Shown: positions 1 to 9,496, counted from the first letter of the stretch. The stretch is 64,000 nucleotides of DNA from Sphingomonadaceae bacterium 3R27C6 (GCA_005503215.1 SCNS01000021.1:23910-87909); one strand, 5' to 3'. Notes: generated by a model from the sequence alone, not told the origin. Made by a program: numbers and translations.

Positions 1-602
1 GCGGCGATGTCGAACATCGCATGGCCGGGCTTGCCTGCGGCGAAAAAGCGCTCGTTTGCGGGATCGTCGGCGACGAAGCGCTGCACGAAATTTTCATCGA
101 CCTCATAGGAGGCGCGCGCGATGCAGGGGCCGATCGCGACGGCGATATTGGCGCGGCGGGCGCCGAGGCTTTCCATTGCGCCCAGCGTCGCGTCGGTCAC
201 GCCTGCAATTGCGCCCTTCCAGCCCGCATGCGCCGCGCCGACAACCCCGGCCCCGCGGTCGGCGAACAGCACCGGAACGCAGTCGGCGGTCAATATGCCG
301 AGCAGGATACCGGGCGTCCGCGTCGCGAGCGCATCGGCCTCGGGCCGCGCGGCGAGGTCGGTTTCGCTGTCGACGATCAGGCAGCGATTGCCATGCACCT
401 GATAGAGCCCGGTCAGCACGGCGCCGGGAAGGGTCGCTGCCGCTACGCGCCGCCGGTTCTCGGCGATCAACGCCGGATCGTCACCCGAACCGAGGCCGCA
501 GTTCAGCGAGGCGAGTTCGCCCGTCGAGACGCCGCCACGGCGGCCGAAAAAGCCGTGCGCGACGCCCGCCAGCGTTGCCGCGCTCGCAAAGGGCGCGCTC
601 AC
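1..602 (-). CDS. pgeF: Purine nucleoside phosphorylase / laccase-domain protein (YfiH family), C-terminus outside window
   Basis: The reverse strand encodes about 200 residues of a YfiH/DUF152 protein. Members are cytoplasmic zinc enzymes that phosphorolyse purine nucleosides and were formerly called multicopper polyphenol oxidases. Family marks visible are an N-terminal HGFFGRRGG, a YQVHGN histidine, TADCVPVLF with the metal cysteine, and AAHAGWKG with the second histidine, followed by AIGPCI. I chose the GTG at 602-600 because it overlaps the stop of the upstream GNAT gene as GTGA, so translation is probably coupled. The 3' end runs off the left edge, so about 50 C-terminal residues are missing. 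It closes an operon headed by lgt, in line with the lgt/DUF185/laccase order known in alphaproteobacteria. Confidence 0.9.
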   Translation of the reverse strand, partial: MSAPFASAATLAGVAHGFFGRRGGVSTGELASLNCGLGSGDDPALIAENRRRVAAATLPGAVLTGLYQVHGNRCLIVDSETDLAARPEADALATRTPGILLGILTADCVPVLFADRGAGVVGAAHAGWKGAIAGVTDATLGAMESLGARRANIAVAIGPCIARASYEVDENFVQRFVADDPANERFFAAGKPGHAMFDIA

Positions 603-1117
603 AGGTCGAGCCGGAAGATGCGGTCCTCGTCGATATGGTTGCCGACGCGAAAGGCGTTGCGGCCGACATCGACAAAACCATAGCGGCGGTAAAAGGCCTG
701 CGCGCGGGGGTTCTCGGTAAAGACCGAAAGATAGAGGATCGATGCGCGGTCGCGCGCCCAAGCGATGCCCCAGTCGGTCAACGCGGCGGCGATGCCGGTC
801 CCCTTCGCTGCCTCCCCGACATAAAGTTGGTGGAGCTCGGTCGCGTCTTCGAGCGGCTGGCCTTCGGGCAGGTCGAAATCGATCGGCCCCATCTTGATGA
901 AGCCGGTGATCGCGCCGGCGTCGTCGTGGGCGAGGGCGATCGCCCAGGCGGGGTCGGCGATTTGTGCGCGGAGGCGCTCGGGAGGATTCCAGCCGGCGAG
1001 GAAGGCCGCGAGGTCGGCCGGGTCGTAAATATGCCCGAAAGTGTGGGTGAAGGAATTGCTCGCGAACAGGGTCAGTTCGCCGACATCTTCGTCGCGCGCG
1101 AGAGTGATGGTGGTCAT
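599..1117 (-). CDS. GNAT family N-acetyltransferase
   Basis: A 172-residue acetyltransferase-like protein. The C-terminal half shows the GNAT acetyl-CoA loop region (LYVGEAAKGTGIAAAL, close to the Q/RxxGxG/A signature) and the later strand-helix segment LYLSVFTENPRAQAFYRRYG, where N-x-x-A-x-x-F/Y is typical. The substrate cannot be told from sequence. I chose the ATG at 1117, which overlaps the TGA of the upstream methyltransferase by four bases (ATGA); a longer in-frame extension upstream would lie within that gene and is unlikely. The stop overlaps the GTG of pgeF. It therefore sits inside a coupled operon between two widely conserved partners and looks like a lineage-specific insertion. 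Confidence 0.88.
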   Translation of the reverse strand: MTTITLARDEDVGELTLFASNSFTHTFGHIYDPADLAAFLAGWNPPERLRAQIADPAWAIALAHDDAGAITGFIKMGPIDFDLPEGQPLEDATELHQLYVGEAAKGTGIAAALTDWGIAWARDRASILYLSVFTENPRAQAFYRRYGFVDVGRNAFRVGNHIDEDRIFRLDL

Positions 1118-2181
1118 GCTGCTGCCTTTGCCCCGAAACCTTCGGGTCGCGGCCAGCCGGGGGCGGAGGCAGCCATGACCTTGAACAATTCGCCCATCGC
1201 TTGCGGCGCGACAAGCCGGTCGCGCTGGCCCGCGAGTTCGTCGGCGCGGTCGGGCGCCGCCTTCGTCAGCGCCTTCAGCCGCGCGTCGATGCCGAGCGCC
1301 TGCAGCCATGCGCCCTGGCCGACCGGGCCGGCGATGCCAACGCCGGCGCGCCTGGCTGCATCCGAAAGCGCGGTGAAGTCGACATGGGTCGTGAGGTCGA
1401 CCTCGCCCGGATCGGCGAAGGGATCGGTGAATTGATGCGCCTTGACCGCCTGCAGCGTGTCGCCCGCCGCGGGCCCCTGATAGCCATAGTCGATCACCAG
1501 CATCGCGCCGCCCTGCCGCGCGAGGCGGAAAGCGCAGCGCTGCATGATCGCCGCCGACACGGGCGCGGTCTCGACGATGCTTCCCACACGGCCGGTCCGC
1601 AGCATCGCGGGGACGCTGTCGTCGGCAGAAACAGTACCCGGCACCGCGGCCAGTTTTCCGTCGCTGCGTTCGACCATCCGCTCGCGCCAGCCGTCGATGG
1701 TGCGGATATATTGATGCACCGGCAAGGCGTCGAAAAATTCATTGGCGACGATGATCGCGGCGCCGTCGTCCGGCAGGTCGTCGATATCGTCGTGATGGAT
1801 CGCCGCGGGCAGGCGTGCCGATTGCGCCGCGCGGAGCGTCGGGCTCGTCTCGACCAGATGGACGCCCTGCGGCGTGCAACCGAAGCGCGCCATCGCGCGC
1901 AGCGCATCGGCGGCGAGCGTGCCGCGGCCGGGGCCGAGTTCGATATAGCGAAACGCCGGGCTGCCCGCGCGACACCACAGGTCGGCGATCCAGACGCCGA
2001 CCATCTCGCCGAACATCTGGCTGATTTCGGGCGCGGTGGTGAAATCGCCCGCGGCGCCGAGCGGGTCGCGCGTCGCATAATAATGGCCGTTCGCCGCCGC
2101 CATATAATCGGCGATCGTCATCGGCCGCGCCGCCGCGATTTCGCCGATTAGCTGCTCGGGGTTCGGCGGTCCGTCACGCAA
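1114..2181 (-). CDS. Class I SAM-dependent methyltransferase, MidA/NDUFAF7 (DUF185) family
   Basis: About 355 residues. The family includes the mitochondrial complex I assembly factor NDUFAF7, an arginine methyltransferase. Diagnostic features are ADYM near the N-terminus, [31 protein letters not shown], the SAM-binding [11 protein letters not shown], and later [12 protein letters not shown] and VIDYGY. The start is uncertain. A TTG at 2181 overlaps the end of lgt by 8 bases and puts the expected conserved N-terminus at the right distance; the frame stays open to a possible start at 2250, but that stretch lies inside lgt. It is coupled to lgt upstream and to the GNAT gene downstream (ATGA). 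Its role in complex I assembly is inferred from the family only. Confidence 0.88.
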   Translation of the reverse strand: MRDGPPNPEQLIGEIAAARPMTIADYMAAANGHYYATRDPLGAAGDFTTAPEISQMFGEMVGVWIADLWCRAGSPAFRYIELGPGRGTLAADALRAMARFGCTPQGVHLVETSPTLRAAQSARLPAAIHHDDIDDLPDDGAAIIVANEFFDALPVHQYIRTIDGWRERMVERSDGKLAAVPGTVSADDSVPAMLRTGRVGSIVETAPVSAAIMQRCAFRLARQGGAMLVIDYGYQGPAAGDTLQAVKAHQFTDPFADPGEVDLTTHVDFTALSDAARRAGVGIAGPVGQGAWLQALGIDARLKALTKAAPDRADELAGQRDRLVAPQAMGELFKVMAASAPGWPRPEGFGAKAAA

Positions 2182-3049
2182 CGCTGTCGAGTCCGGCGAC
2201 CGGTTCGATCCGCTGGCGGCGGCCCTTCGCGGTGGCGACGAGCCAGACACCGATCAGCAGCATCGGCACGGTCAGCGTCTGCCCCATCGTGAGGCCCCAC
2301 GACAGCGTGCCGAGCTGGACATCGGGTTCGCGCACGAACTCGACCGCAAAACGGCTGAGGCCATAGATGATCGCTGCCATGCCGAACAGGAAGCCCGGCT
2401 TGTAGCGTGCATCGGTGCGCCAGAAGAAGAAGGCGAGGATCGCCATCATGACCAAGCCTTCGAGGCCCGCTTCGTAAAGCTGGCTCGGGTGGCGCGGGTC
2501 CATCGTGCCGCTGCCCGGAAAGATGATCGCCCACGGGACGGTCGTTGCGCGGCCCCACAGCTCGCCATTCACGAAATTGGCAAGGCGGCCGAAGAAGAGG
2601 CCGAAGGGAACGACGCACGCGACATAGTCGCAGAAGCGCAGGAAGCTCAGCTTTTCCTTGCGCGTCACATACCAGATCGCGATCAGCACGCCGATCACGC
2701 CGCCGTGGAGCGACATGCCGCCGTCCCACAATTTGAAGATCTCGAGCGGCTTTTCGAGATAATTGCCGAGGTTGTAAAACAGCACATAGCCGAGCCTGCC
2801 GCCGAGGATGATCCCGAGCATCGCATAGAAGATCATGTCGTCGGCGTGGCGCCGCGCCATCGGGGCGCCGGGCTGTGCGATCAGCTTGAGCAAATACCAG
2901 TAACCGACGAAAATCCCGGCGAGATAGGCGAGCGCATACCAGCGGATCGGCAGGCCGAAGACGCTGAACGCGATCTCGGAGTTTTCACCCATGAGATCGT
3001 GGAAGTTCACATATTGCGTTGCTTCGGCTAAGGTTGCAAAAAGAAACAT
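2174..3049 (-). CDS. lgt: Prolipoprotein diacylglyceryl transferase
   Basis: A 291-residue polytopic inner-membrane enzyme that moves diacylglycerol from phosphatidylglycerol to the lipobox cysteine of prelipoproteins, the first step in lipoprotein maturation. It carries the family signature [14 protein letters not shown], the MSLHGGVIG histidine motif near residue 105, and about seven hydrophobic segments. The ATG at 3049 ([10 protein letters not shown]) was chosen over an upstream in-frame codon at 3133 because the extra residues are not membrane-like and would overlap the 5' end of the divergent acyl-CoA synthetase gene at 3127. It heads the minus-strand operon that continues into the MidA-like gene. 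Several predicted lipoproteins in this window (5709, 31215, 38655 and 40438 genes) would be its substrates. Confidence 0.96.
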   Translation of the reverse strand: MFLFATLAEATQYVNFHDLMGENSEIAFSVFGLPIRWYALAYLAGIFVGYWYLLKLIAQPGAPMARRHADDMIFYAMLGIILGGRLGYVLFYNLGNYLEKPLEIFKLWDGGMSLHGGVIGVLIAIWYVTRKEKLSFLRFCDYVACVVPFGLFFGRLANFVNGELWGRATTVPWAIIFPGSGTMDPRHPSQLYEAGLEGLVMMAILAFFFWRTDARYKPGFLFGMAAIIYGLSRFAVEFVREPDVQLGTLSWGLTMGQTLTVPMLLIGVWLVATAKGRRQRIEPVAGLDSVA

Positions 3050-3126
3050 ATCGTCGCGCTGTCCTTCCCCAGGAGAGGCCTCCCCATAAGGGGTTAGGCG
3101 AGCGAGACCAAGAGGAGAGATAGAAG

Positions 3127-4833
3127 ATGCCATCTGCGCTCGATTTGCGCCTGGAAGCCGCCTATAATCTGATCACCGGTCCGGGCGGACCGATCCAGCT
3201 CGGGACCGTCGAGCGCTTCGGCCACCAGCTTCCCTTCATCTCCAACGCGCCGACCAACCTTGCCGACTATGTTGCGTTTTTCGCCGCGCAGCATGGCGAT
3301 GCGACTTTCCTCGTCGAAGGCGACGAGCGGCTGTCGTTCAAACAGGTTTATATGGCGGCGCGGCAGGTCGCGGCGGGGCTGGTCGAAGGCCATGGCGTCC
3401 AGCGCGGCGACCGCGTCGGGCTCGCGATGCGCAACGCCAATGCGTGGTGCGTTTCCTATATCGGCATTTTGATGGCGGGCGGCTGCGCGACCTTGCTCAA
3501 CGGCTGGTGGCAGGGCGGCGAACTCGCTGCGGGCATAATCGACAGCGAAGCGAAGCTCGTGATCGCCGACGTCCAGCGCGCGGCGCGGCTTGAGGGTATC
3601 GAGCATGGCGCGAAAATCATCACGCTCGACCTGACGCAGCCGATCGACCTCGCGATCGCGCCGATCACCGGTGCCGGCGGCAGCGCCGCCACCGTGCTGC
3701 CCACGCTGACCGGGCAGGATCTCGCTACGATCCTCTTTACCTCGGGCTCGACCGGCCAGTCGAAGGGCGCCTATTCGCGCCACGAAGCCATATGTCAGGC
3801 GATCTTCAACTATGTCACGCAAACCGCGAGCATCGTCCATTTGCTGACCGAAGACGGGCAGATGTCGGACATCCAGCCCGCGACCTTGATCTGCACGCCG
3901 CTGTTCCATGTCACCGCCGAAGTCCCGGTCTTCCTGCAAAGCTTTGCCTTGGGCCGCAAACTCGTGCTGATGCCCAAGTGGAACGCCGACGAGGCGATGC
4001 GGCTGATCCAGGACGAGCAATGCAATTATTTCGTCGGCGTCCCGCTGATGAGCTACGAGATTCTTGTTAGCCCGAACCGCAAGAATTACGACCTCTCGAC
4101 CTGCAAAAGCTACGCCGGCGGCGGCGCCCCGCGCCCGCCCGAACATGTGCGCCGCCTGGCTGCCGAAATGGGCGAGGCGAAGCCCTTGCTCGGTTACGGC
4201 CTCACCGAAACCAACGCGGTCGGCTGCGGCATCATCAACGAAAATTATGTGGCGAAACCGATGTCGACTGGGCCCGCGTCCAAGCCGCTCGTCGACCTCG
4301 CGATCCTCGACGACAATGGCGAGCCGGTCGCAGAGGGCGGGGTCGGTGAGGTCTGCATTCGTTCGGTATGCAATTTCGAAGGCTATTGGAACAATGAGGC
4401 GGCAACGAAGGCGGCCTTCTTCGACAATGGCTATTTCCGGTCGGGCGACCTCGGTTATCTCGACGAGGACGGCTATCTGTTCATCGTCGACCGCAAGAAG
4501 GATATCATCATCCGCGGCGGCGAGAATATCAGCTGCCAGGAAGTCGAGGCCGCGATCTACGAGCATGCCGAGGTCAATGAATGCGCGGTGTTCGGCCTTC
4601 CCGACGAGCGCCTTGGCGAGTGCGTCGGTGCGGTCGTCTGGATGAAGCCCGGAAGCAGCGTGACGGCCGAAGAGCTGGTCGCCTTCCTCAGCGCGCGGCT
4701 CGCGCCGTACAAGGTGCCGTGCCAGATCTGGATGTCGAACGACGCGCTGCCCAAGCTCGGCAGCGAAAAGATCGACAAGGTCAGTTTGCGGAGCCACTAT
4801 CGCGAGGAATATGCCGCGAAGGTGGTCGCGTAA
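3127..4833 (+). CDS. Class I adenylate-forming acyl-CoA synthetase
   Basis: A 568-residue ANL-superfamily AMP-dependent synthetase/ligase. In order it shows the ATP-binding P-loop [11 protein letters not shown] near residue 205, [27 protein letters not shown], the hinge [14 protein letters not shown], and a C-terminal APYKVP followed by LGSEKIDKV, where the catalytic lysine sits. Two positions differ from the commonest form: Q-S for P in the P-loop and E for G before the final lysine motif (usually SGKI). The substrate is probably a fatty or aromatic carboxylic acid but cannot be assigned. The ATG at 3127 follows a purine-rich AGGAGAG. It lies 30 bases upstream of the cytochrome b gene and may share its transcript. 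Confidence 0.9.
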   Translation: MPSALDLRLEAAYNLITGPGGPIQLGTVERFGHQLPFISNAPTNLADYVAFFAAQHGDATFLVEGDERLSFKQVYMAARQVAAGLVEGHGVQRGDRVGLAMRNANAWCVSYIGILMAGGCATLLNGWWQGGELAAGIIDSEAKLVIADVQRAARLEGIEHGAKIITLDLTQPIDLAIAPITGAGGSAATVLPTLTGQDLATILFTSGSTGQSKGAYSRHEAICQAIFNYVTQTASIVHLLTEDGQMSDIQPATLICTPLFHVTAEVPVFLQSFALGRKLVLMPKWNADEAMRLIQDEQCNYFVGVPLMSYEILVSPNRKNYDLSTCKSYAGGGAPRPPEHVRRLAAEMGEAKPLLGYGLTETNAVGCGIINENYVAKPMSTGPASKPLVDLAILDDNGEPVAEGGVGEVCIRSVCNFEGYWNNEAATKAAFFDNGYFRSGDLGYLDEDGYLFIVDRKKDIIIRGGENISCQEVEAAIYEHAEVNECAVFGLPDERLGECVGAVVWMKPGSSVTAEELVAFLSARLAPYKVPCQIWMSNDALPKLGSEKIDKVSLRSHYREEYAAKVVA

Positions 4834-4863
4834 CCGGAAACAGCAAAGGAGCGAACCGGGATC

Positions 4864-5712
4864 ATGGCCGAGGCTGAAACTCCCGTCGCTCCCGAAAAGC
4901 CGGCGCCGGTGCGCGTCTATCGCCACCGGTTGCCGGCGCGCATCTGGCATTGGGTGAATGCCGTCACTTTGCTCATCCTGCTGATGAGCGGGCTGATGAT
5001 CTTCAACGCGCATCCGCGCCTCTATTGGGGCGAATATGGCGCGAATTTCGACCGCGCGTGGCTGGTGATTGGCTCGACGCCGGACAGCGGCTATTTGCGC
5101 GTGGGCGATTATCGGGTCGACACGACGGGCGTGCTAGGCCGCTGGACCGATGCAGAGGGTGCCGAAAAGACGTGGGCTTTCCCCGGCTGGGCGACGATTC
5201 CGACGAGCTATAGCCTTGCCGACGGGCGGCGCTGGCACTTGCTGTTCGCGTGGGTGCTGTCGATCGGGCTGACCCTCTACATGGTCTGGACGCTGCTCAG
5301 CGGACATTTGCGTAAGGATTTGCACGTCCGCCGCGCCGAATGGTCGCCGCGCCATATCTGGCACGATATGAAGGAGCATGCGCGGCTACGCTTTCCGCGT
5401 GGGCAAGCGGCGGCGCGCTACGGCATCCTGCAAAAGCTCAGCTATATTGGCGTGATCTTCATCCTGCTGCCGCTGATGATCGCGACCGGGCTGACCATGT
5501 CGCCCGGGATGAACGCCGCGTGGCCGTGGCTGCTCGATATTTTCGGCGGCCGGCAGTCGGCGCGCTCGATCCACTTCATCGCCGCCTGGGCGCTCGTCCT
5601 CTTCGTCCTCGTCCATATCGCGATGGTGCTGCTTGCGGGGCCGGTCAACGAGCTGCGCTCGATGGTCACCGGCTGGTTCCGCCTGCCGCCCGAGCGGGAG
5701 GAACGCGCATGA
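4864..5712 (+). CDS. Cytochrome b561-type / thiosulfate-reductase-like cytochrome b membrane subunit
   Basis: A 282-residue di-heme cytochrome b of the Ni-hydrogenase/cytb561 family. It has four main membrane segments (about residues 30-50, 120-145, 195-215 and 235-260). Candidate heme-ligand histidines are in HRLPARIWHWVN, WHLLFAW, and in SIHFIAAWALVLFVLVHIAM near the C-terminus. A periplasmic loop of about 70 residues follows the first helix. The stop overlaps the start of the molybdopterin oxidoreductase gene as ATGA, so the two are almost certainly made together, as a membrane quinone-linked heme subunit with an exported molybdoenzyme. The layout resembles the MsrPQ (YedYZ) pair, but the heme protein is a different, longer cytochrome b family. 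Confidence 0.9.
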   Translation: MAEAETPVAPEKPAPVRVYRHRLPARIWHWVNAVTLLILLMSGLMIFNAHPRLYWGEYGANFDRAWLVIGSTPDSGYLRVGDYRVDTTGVLGRWTDAEGAEKTWAFPGWATIPTSYSLADGRRWHLLFAWVLSIGLTLYMVWTLLSGHLRKDLHVRRAEWSPRHIWHDMKEHARLRFPRGQAAARYGILQKLSYIGVIFILLPLMIATGLTMSPGMNAAWPWLLDIFGGRQSARSIHFIAAWALVLFVLVHIAMVLLAGPVNELRSMVTGWFRLPPEREERA

Positions 5713-6488
5713 GCGAAATCATCCTGCCGCGGCGTCAACTCATTGCGCGCGCCGGCGGGCTCGCCGCCGCCGCGGGCGCGCTGCCTTTGCTCTCGGGCTG
5801 CGATGCGATCAACGACGCGCCCGCGGTGCGCAAGATCCTGTCGATGGGCGAGGAGATGAACCGCGCCAGCCAGCGCGCGCTGATCGACCGCAATGCGCTC
5901 GCGCGCGAGTTCAGCCGCGCCGACCTGTCGCCCTATTTCCGTCCCAACGGCACGCGCCTGCCGGCCGGCGCCGCCTATGCCGCGCATGTCGCGAGGGGCT
6001 TTGCCGACTGGCGGGTCAACGTCACGGGGCTCGTCGCGCGGCCGCTGTCGCTGTCGATGACCGACATCCGCGCAATGCCGCAGCGTACGCAGATCACGCG
6101 CCACGACTGCGTCGAGGGGTGGAGCGCGATCGGGCAATGGACCGGCCCGCAACTGAGCGATATCCTCGCCGCTGCCGGCGTGAAGGATCGCGCGCGCTAT
6201 ATCGTGTTCCGCTGCGCCGACCGGCTCGGCGATGCGCTCTATTATGAAAGCTGCGACATGGTCGACGCGCTGCATCCGCAGACGATCATGGCGTGGGCAC
6301 TCAATGGCGCGGTGCTGCCGATCGCGAACGGCGCGCCGCTGCGTCTGCGGATCGAGCGCCAGCTCGGCTACAAGCACGCCAAATATGTGAACGCAATCGA
6401 GGCGGTCGCCAGCCTCGATCAAATCGGCGCGGGCAAGGGCGGCTATTGGGAAGACCGGATCGACTATGAATGGTATGCTGGCATCTGA
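5709..6488 (+). CDS. Molybdopterin-dependent oxidoreductase (sulfite-oxidase/YedY-like), exported lipoprotein
   Basis: A 259-residue protein of the oxidoreductase molybdopterin-binding domain family. The N-terminus reads PRRQLIARAGG followed by a hydrophobic stretch and LLSGC, which suggests Tat export followed by lipid attachment at the cysteine. The molybdenum-ligating cysteine is residue 134 in RHDCVEGWSAIGQW, and the later GAPLRLRIERQLGYKHAKYV matches the cofactor-domain end common to YedY. Translation is coupled to the cytochrome b gene (ATGA at 5709). The likely role is periplasmic oxidation or reduction of a small substrate, such as a sulfoxide or sulfur compound, with electrons exchanged through cytochrome b. 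The actual substrate is unknown. Confidence 0.9.
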   Translation: MSEIILPRRQLIARAGGLAAAAGALPLLSGCDAINDAPAVRKILSMGEEMNRASQRALIDRNALAREFSRADLSPYFRPNGTRLPAGAAYAAHVARGFADWRVNVTGLVARPLSLSMTDIRAMPQRTQITRHDCVEGWSAIGQWTGPQLSDILAAAGVKDRARYIVFRCADRLGDALYYESCDMVDALHPQTIMAWALNGAVLPIANGAPLRLRIERQLGYKHAKYVNAIEAVASLDQIGAGKGGYWEDRIDYEWYAGI

Positions 6489-6506
6489 CGGCAACCGTTT
6501 GACGCG

Positions 6507-7778
6507 ATGGAGGTTTTTGGCGTTGCAGACATGTCGATCCTAGCTCCGTTTCTTTCCCGCGTGGTGCGTCAGGGACGATTGACCGTCATTGCACCCGATG
6601 GCGCCGAGGAGCATTTCGGCACGCCGACACCGGGATTTCCCGAGCTCGTTCTTCGCTTCAAGACCCGCGCCGGGATGCGCCGGATCATCCTCGATCCCCG
6701 GCTCGGCGCCGCCGAATCCTTCATGGACGGCGACATGCGGATCGAGGGCGGTGACATCATGGACCTGATCGGTCTGATCCGCATGAACACGCCATGGGAT
6801 CGCGGCGCCGCGCTCAAGGACAAGACCTGGCTGGGCCAGCGCGCCGAATGGGTGAAGACGCGGCTCGGCTCGATCAACCGCCAGCGCCGGTCGCGCGCGA
6901 ACGTCAAGCATCACTATGACATCGGCAACGACCTCTACCGCCTCTTCCTCGACGACGACATGCAATATAGCTGCGCCTATTGGCCGCGCCCCGGCATGAC
7001 GCTGGAGGAAGCGCAGGCCGCGAAAAAGGCACATATCGCGGCGAAACTCGCGCTCAAACCGGGGCAACGCGTGCTCGACATCGGTTGCGGCTGGGGCGGA
7101 ATGGCGATCACGCTGGCGAAGCTCGAACGGGTCGAGGTGCTCGGGATCACGCTATCGGAGGAGCAGTTTGCCCTCGCGCGTCAGCGTGCCGAGGCGGCGG
7201 GGGTCGCCGACCGCGTCAAATTCGAACTGATCGACTATCGCGACCTCGCCGCGCGTGAGGCAGGACGCTTCGACCGCATTGTCTCGGTCGGGATGTTCGA
7301 GCATGTCGGCGCGCCCAATTTTGATACCTTCTTTCGCTCGGCCGCGAACCTGATGACTGCCGACGGGGTGATGCTGCTCCACACGATCGGCCGTTTCGGC
7401 CGGCCGGGGGCGACCGACGCCTTCACGCGCAAATATATCTTTCCCGGCGGCTATATCCCCGCGCTCAGCGAGACGCTGGCGGCGAGCGAGAAGAGCCGGC
7501 TGATCGCGACTGATATCGAGACGCTGCGGCTGCATTACGCGCTGACGCTGCGCCAATGGTATGCGCGAACACTCGCGCACGAGGCCGAGATCGTCGCCAT
7601 GATGGGCGAGCGTTTCTTTCGCATGTGGACCTTCTATCTCGCGGGCGCGACGTCGGCGTTCGAAAGCGGCGGGATGGGCAATTACCAGATCCAGTTCGCG
7701 CGCAGCCGCCACGCGCTGCCGCTGACGCGCGATTATATCGCGGCGACCGAGGAGGATTTTGGCGCACGCGGCGTGTGA
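6507..7778 (+). CDS. cfa: Cyclopropane-fatty-acyl-phospholipid synthase family methyltransferase
   Basis: About 415-423 residues. The family transfers a methylene from SAM to unsaturated acyl chains of membrane phospholipids at the cytoplasmic membrane face. The sequence shows an N-terminal lipid-binding part, then VKHHYDIGNDLYRLFLDDDMQYSC, the SAM motif VLDIGCGWGGMAI, GITLSEEQ, SVGMFEHVG, and a C-terminal RQWYARTLAHEAE with RFFRMWTFYLAGA, all standard for CFA synthases. Two in-frame ATGs exist, at 6507 and 6531 (MSILAPFLSRVV). The GGAGG at 6509-6513 lies too far from 6531 to be a clear ribosome site, so the start remains open. The gene follows the molybdoenzyme by only 18 bases and may be cotranscribed with it. 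Confidence 0.92.
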   Translation: MEVFGVADMSILAPFLSRVVRQGRLTVIAPDGAEEHFGTPTPGFPELVLRFKTRAGMRRIILDPRLGAAESFMDGDMRIEGGDIMDLIGLIRMNTPWDRGAALKDKTWLGQRAEWVKTRLGSINRQRRSRANVKHHYDIGNDLYRLFLDDDMQYSCAYWPRPGMTLEEAQAAKKAHIAAKLALKPGQRVLDIGCGWGGMAITLAKLERVEVLGITLSEEQFALARQRAEAAGVADRVKFELIDYRDLAAREAGRFDRIVSVGMFEHVGAPNFDTFFRSAANLMTADGVMLLHTIGRFGRPGATDAFTRKYIFPGGYIPALSETLAASEKSRLIATDIETLRLHYALTLRQWYARTLAHEAEIVAMMGERFFRMWTFYLAGATSAFESGGMGNYQIQFARSRHALPLTRDYIAATEEDFGARGV

Positions 7779-7838
7779 CCTCGATCATAGCGGTCACGGT
7801 TCCGTCCGGGCAGGGGGCGGGCCATGAAGGAGGGAGCC

Positions 7839-8468
7839 ATGATCGACGACGACGACTGGGGCAAACGTGACGAATTCAGCACCTACCGGCTGGGCAATTG
7901 CTGGTGGCTGCGCCGCGCGGGACTCAAAGGATTGCGGGTCGAGGCGAAGATTGTGGGCGACGAGGTCCCGCTATTGATCCTGACCGGTTCGCGGCGTGGG
8001 CGTGCCGAAATTCCGCTCGCGGACATTCGCCGTATCCGCGCCGCGGTCGATCAGGGCAAAAGCCGGTCGCTCGATTTCTATCGCTGCATGATCTGGCGCG
8101 ACGGCGAACGAAAACTGGTCCTGCGTCCGATGTCGGGCGGAAAGCTGATCTATGGCCAACTCATCCTGCACCTCGCCGAGGAGATGAAGCGGATCGGCCG
8201 GTTCGACCGCGTCGAGCGCGGCCTGCAGCGCTGGGAAACGGCGCTATATTCGGTGTTGATGGTCGTGTCGGCCGTTTTCCTGGGCTATCTCGCTTATGAC
8301 ACGCTGCAAAACCTGATCCGGACGATCGAAACGAAGGACATGATCTTTGCTGGCATCATATGGGGCTTCAGCGCGTTGTTGCTGGTCGGCAGCGTCGCGA
8401 TATGGCGCGACTCGAACCGTCCGCGCCCGGTGCGCAGCTTCAAGGATCTGGAACAGGTTCTGCCGTAA
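7839..8468 (+). CDS. Uncharacterised membrane protein with two C-terminal transmembrane segments
   Basis: A 209-residue protein that I do not recognise. The first 130 residues are soluble and rich in charged and aromatic residues (WGKR, CWWLRRAGLKGLRVEAKI), with a small beta-rich domain, followed by two hydrophobic helices near residues 135-155 and 168-189 and a basic, proline-containing tail. I chose the ATG at 7839 and not the one at 7824 because AAGGAGGG at 7827-7834 sits just ahead of it. The 3' end overlaps the convergent DUF1801 gene by 29 bases. No function is proposed. Confidence 0.72.
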   Translation: MIDDDDWGKRDEFSTYRLGNCWWLRRAGLKGLRVEAKIVGDEVPLLILTGSRRGRAEIPLADIRRIRAAVDQGKSRSLDFYRCMIWRDGERKLVLRPMSGGKLIYGQLILHLAEEMKRIGRFDRVERGLQRWETALYSVLMVVSAVFLGYLAYDTLQNLIRTIETKDMIFAGIIWGFSALLLVGSVAIWRDSNRPRPVRSFKDLEQVLP

Positions 8469-8901
8469 CGGGATATCTTTCGTTCATCACGTCCCAGCTC
8501 AGCACGACGAGCTGTTCGAGAACCGCCAGGTCCACGTCGGCGAGCTTGTTGATGTAGAGGCACGATTTGCCGTTCTTATATTTGCCGAGCTTAGCGAGCA
8601 GCGCGTCGGCTTCGGGCTGGCGGTCGCAGTAATGGCCCATCAGATAGAGCGTCATCGCGGCTTTGCGCGGGCTGAACCCGGCGCGGCACATCGTTCCTGA
8701 ACGGCCGCTGTCGTATAGATAGTCGTAGCTGCCATAGCCGATGATCGACGGCCCCCACATTTTCGGATCGAGCCCGGTGACGCGGCGGTGCATCGCGTCG
8801 ATCACCTCGGCCTCCTCGCGGCGGCGCGCATCGGGAACGGTCGCGATGAAATCGGCGACGGCAACCTCGGTGGCTTTGGTCTTGATCTCGGCTTTGCCCA
8901 T
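8440..8901 (-). CDS. DUF1801 (YdhG-like) domain protein
   Basis: A 153-residue soluble protein. The stretch MWGPSIIGYGSYDYLYDSGRSG and the following GFSPRKAAMTLYLM are typical of DUF1801 proteins, a small alpha/beta fold seen in many bacteria without an assigned reaction. The C-terminal part, ALLAKLGKYKNGKSCLYI then NKLADVDLAVLEQLV, is also usual for the family. It is transcribed towards the preceding membrane protein and overlaps its 3' end by 29 bases. Upstream (8902-9088) lies a more AT-rich intergenic stretch shared with the DoxX-like gene, which is divergent. Confidence 0.85.
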   Translation of the reverse strand: MGKAEIKTKATEVAVADFIATVPDARRREEAEVIDAMHRRVTGLDPKMWGPSIIGYGSYDYLYDSGRSGTMCRAGFSPRKAAMTLYLMGHYCDRQPEADALLAKLGKYKNGKSCLYINKLADVDLAVLEQLVVLSWDVMNERYPVTAEPVPDP

Positions 8902-9088
8902 GGCCTGTCTCCCGAGGTGCGAGGATAGCGATTTTGGTGGAGCGAGCCAATCGGCCCGTCGGTGTTTTTCCGGAAACTTCCGATGGCAATTTACTTCATG
9001 AAATAGCCATCATAGCTTGCTTGTGTAGTGCGTTCGATCTCCGGTTTTCTGGGTAACCGGAATCGCGCAAATTCGACAGGAGAAGTGG

Positions 9089-9496
9089 ATGGTCCGCGTC
9101 CCGAATCTGAAGAAGCTTGGCAAATTCGAGAATATGTTTTTGCTCGGATTTCGGCTGCTTGTCGGAATTTTTTTGATCTATGGAACGTGGGATAATATTT
9201 CCAGCGCCGCGCGGATGGCTGAGTTCGCAGCGTTTCTGAAATCAAACGGATTCATTTTCCCGAATGTCATGGCGCCCCTGTCGGCCTGGGCGCAATTTCT
9301 TTGCGGCGTGGCATTTTGTGCGGGTGTTCTTGTTCGTTGGGCGGGCCTTGTCTGCGCATTCAATTTCCTCGTCGCCATTGTCATGGTGGACGGTGCTGCA
9401 GGGATCCGCGCCAGCTTTCCAAGCGCGATGCTGATCGCATTCGGGCTTTACATTGCGGCGCGCGGCGCGGGTTCGCTGGCGTTGCAGCGCAGCTAG
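9089..9496 (+). CDS. DoxX-like small integral membrane protein
   Basis: A 135-residue protein with four hydrophobic segments (about residues 14-34, 58-80, 84-102 and 108-125), matching the size and layout of the DoxX family. Family members have been linked to thiol/redox or quinone functions, but no substrate is known. The ATG at 9089 follows AGGAGAAG with good spacing. The coding and upstream DNA (roughly 8990-9490) uses A/T-ending codons such as TTT, ATT and AAA more than its neighbours, which may indicate a recent arrival. The 3' end faces the WYL regulator gene, 20 bases away. Confidence 0.82.
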   Translation: MVRVPNLKKLGKFENMFLLGFRLLVGIFLIYGTWDNISSAARMAEFAAFLKSNGFIFPNVMAPLSAWAQFLCGVAFCAGVLVRWAGLVCAFNFLVAIVMVDGAAGIRASFPSAMLIAFGLYIAARGAGSLALQRS

